Assembly (NCBI GenBank): GCA_014360755.1
Contig: JACIWX010000001.1
Location: 310,001 to 374,000 of the forward strand
Source: Chloroflexota bacterium
GTDB taxonomy: Bacteria > Chloroflexota > Anaerolineae > UBA2200
Length of the DNA stretch: 64,000 bases
Direction of reading: 5' to 3'
Shown here: positions 63,392 to 64,000 of the stretch, one piece after another
How positions within the stretch are numbered: position 1 is the stretch's first letter
Layout: each line of letters starts with the position of its first letter
Notes under the pieces: model-generated
What the model saw: only the letters and a program-made list of their open reading frames with translations
Told to the model about the DNA's origin: nothing
Database searches by the model: none
Program-made: the position numbers and the translations under genes

Positions 63392-63433
63392 AGCGGAGGG
63401 AGCGCATCAACCTACGGCCCCCTCCGCTTCTTT
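63392..63433 (+). terminator. Terminator between the small membrane protein and rubrerythrin
   Basis: A 9-bp stem (AGCGGAGGG/CCCTCCGCT) with a 19-base loop, followed by TCTTTAT. It may serve both converging genes. Confidence 0.65.
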
Positions 63434-63480
63434 ATGCCGGCAGGAGATGGGCTAGTCTTTGAAAGGATATATATTGCCGT

Positions 63481-63981
63481 CTATGCGACTTCGAAGAAGT
63501 GATCCTGTTTGGCGCCACAGACGGGGCATTTGTCCGGGGCTTCGCCGCTGACCGTATAGCCGCACACGCTGCAGACAAAGATGGGCGCTGCAGGCAAGTC
63601 TTTCCCCGCTTGGAGGGACGCCAAGGCTTGTGAGTACAGATTGTAGTGGACTTGTTCTACCTCCAGCGCATGTTTGAAGCTAGTCGCAGCGGCTTTATTG
63701 CCTTCTTTTTCCGCCTCAGCCAGATATGCCGGGTACATCTGCTGGAATTCAAAGCCCTCGCCTTCGATGGCTGCCTGCAAATTCTCAGCGGTAGACTTGA
63801 TTCCGCCCATGACACGCAAATGGGCATGGGCATGGACAGTCTCCGCCTCTGCCGCCGCGCGGAAAAGCTTGGCAATCTGAGGATAGCCATCTGATTCTGC
63901 TTTCTTGGCAAAAGCCAGGTACTTGCGGTTGGCTTGGCTTTCCCCTGCAAATGCTGCTTTCAAATTATCCATCGTTGCCAT
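63481..63981 (-). CDS. rbr: Rubrerythrin
   Basis: A 166-residue non-heme iron protein. The four-helix ferritin-like domain has the diiron ligands in AFAGESQANRKYLAFAKKAE, AAEAETVHAHAH and the later EVEQVHYNLY helix. The C-terminal rubredoxin-like domain has CSVCGY and CPVCGA for the FeS4 site. It reduces hydrogen peroxide in the cytoplasm of anaerobes and supports the idea of an oxygen-sensitive host. GGGGG precedes the ATG; the upstream region is cut by the window end. Confidence 0.95.
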   Translation of the reverse strand: MATMDNLKAAFAGESQANRKYLAFAKKAESDGYPQIAKLFRAAAEAETVHAHAHLRVMGGIKSTAENLQAAIEGEGFEFQQMYPAYLAEAEKEGNKAAATSFKHALEVEQVHYNLYSQALASLQAGKDLPAAPIFVCSVCGYTVSGEAPDKCPVCGAKQDHFFEVA

Positions 63982-64000
63982 AGAGTGCCCCCTTTCTTGT

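Overview
The window most likely comes from an anaerobic, probably thermophilic member of the Chloroflexota (Anaerolineae-like). This is inferred from four things. Proline/threonine linkers occur in almost every exported protein. Many surface proteins end in a short Leu-Pro motif. Several genes resemble Thermotoga-type sugar genes. Rubrerythrin and methyltransferase-type uroporphyrinogen-decarboxylase homologues fit an anaerobic life. No rRNA, phage, CRISPR array or intact transposase was seen.

Layout. 1-6.1 kb: a radical SAM/B12-type enzyme, one copy of a 194-bp mobile repeat, a large PT-linked secreted protein and a KTSC-domain protein. 6.1-21 kb: a GH5 glycosidase divergent from a LacI-regulated inositol cluster. 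That cluster contains iolM, iolG, an epimerase, iolI, a PotABCD/FbpABC-type ABC importer, two PfkB kinases, iolN and iolO. Together they encode the oxidative (diketo-inositol) route known from Thermotoga: myo-inositol > scyllo-inosose > 3-dehydro-scyllo-inosose > 5-keto-L-gluconate > D-tagaturonate. IolI adds isomer interconversion. 21-29.4 kb (minus strand): an unknown helical protein, a DJ-1/PfpI homologue lacking its cysteine, a giant alpha-2-macroglobulin lipoprotein and a hotdog thioesterase, then a second, inverted copy of the mobile repeat. 29.8-33.9 kb: a heterodimeric ABC exporter with one degenerate ATP site.

34-45.3 kb: a starch/maltodextrin operon on the minus strand (LacI regulator, MalE, MalF, MalG, secreted GH13 lipoprotein, cytoplasmic GH13). 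It is bordered by three URO-D/methyltransferase-family genes. 45.4-56.3 kb: seven consecutive minus-strand genes, six of them for exported proteins: a 14-repeat LVIVD propeller, a metzincin protease, a small GGG-repeat protein, a tail-fibre-like repeat protein, a beta-helix protein and a frameshifted PPC-domain protein. The seventh encodes a small cytoplasmic protein. 56.3-60.1 kb: directly upstream and on the same strand is a very large regulator. It joins a SARP (OmpR-type DNA-binding plus BTAD) region, a STAND-like ATPase and a complete family-5 peptide-binding domain. The promoter between it and the surface genes carries a heptamer direct repeat in the geometry expected of a SARP site.

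60.2-61.3 kb is a repeat-rich spacer ending in a T-box leader for serS. Then follow serS, two tRNA-Ser genes, one tRNA-Arg gene, a tiny Trp/Arg-rich membrane protein and rubrerythrin.

The strongest candidates for something undescribed are the regulator/surface-protein locus (45.4-60.3 kb) and the C-terminal Leu-Pro motif shared by five of its exported proteins and by the PT-linked protein at 1.8-5.9 kb.
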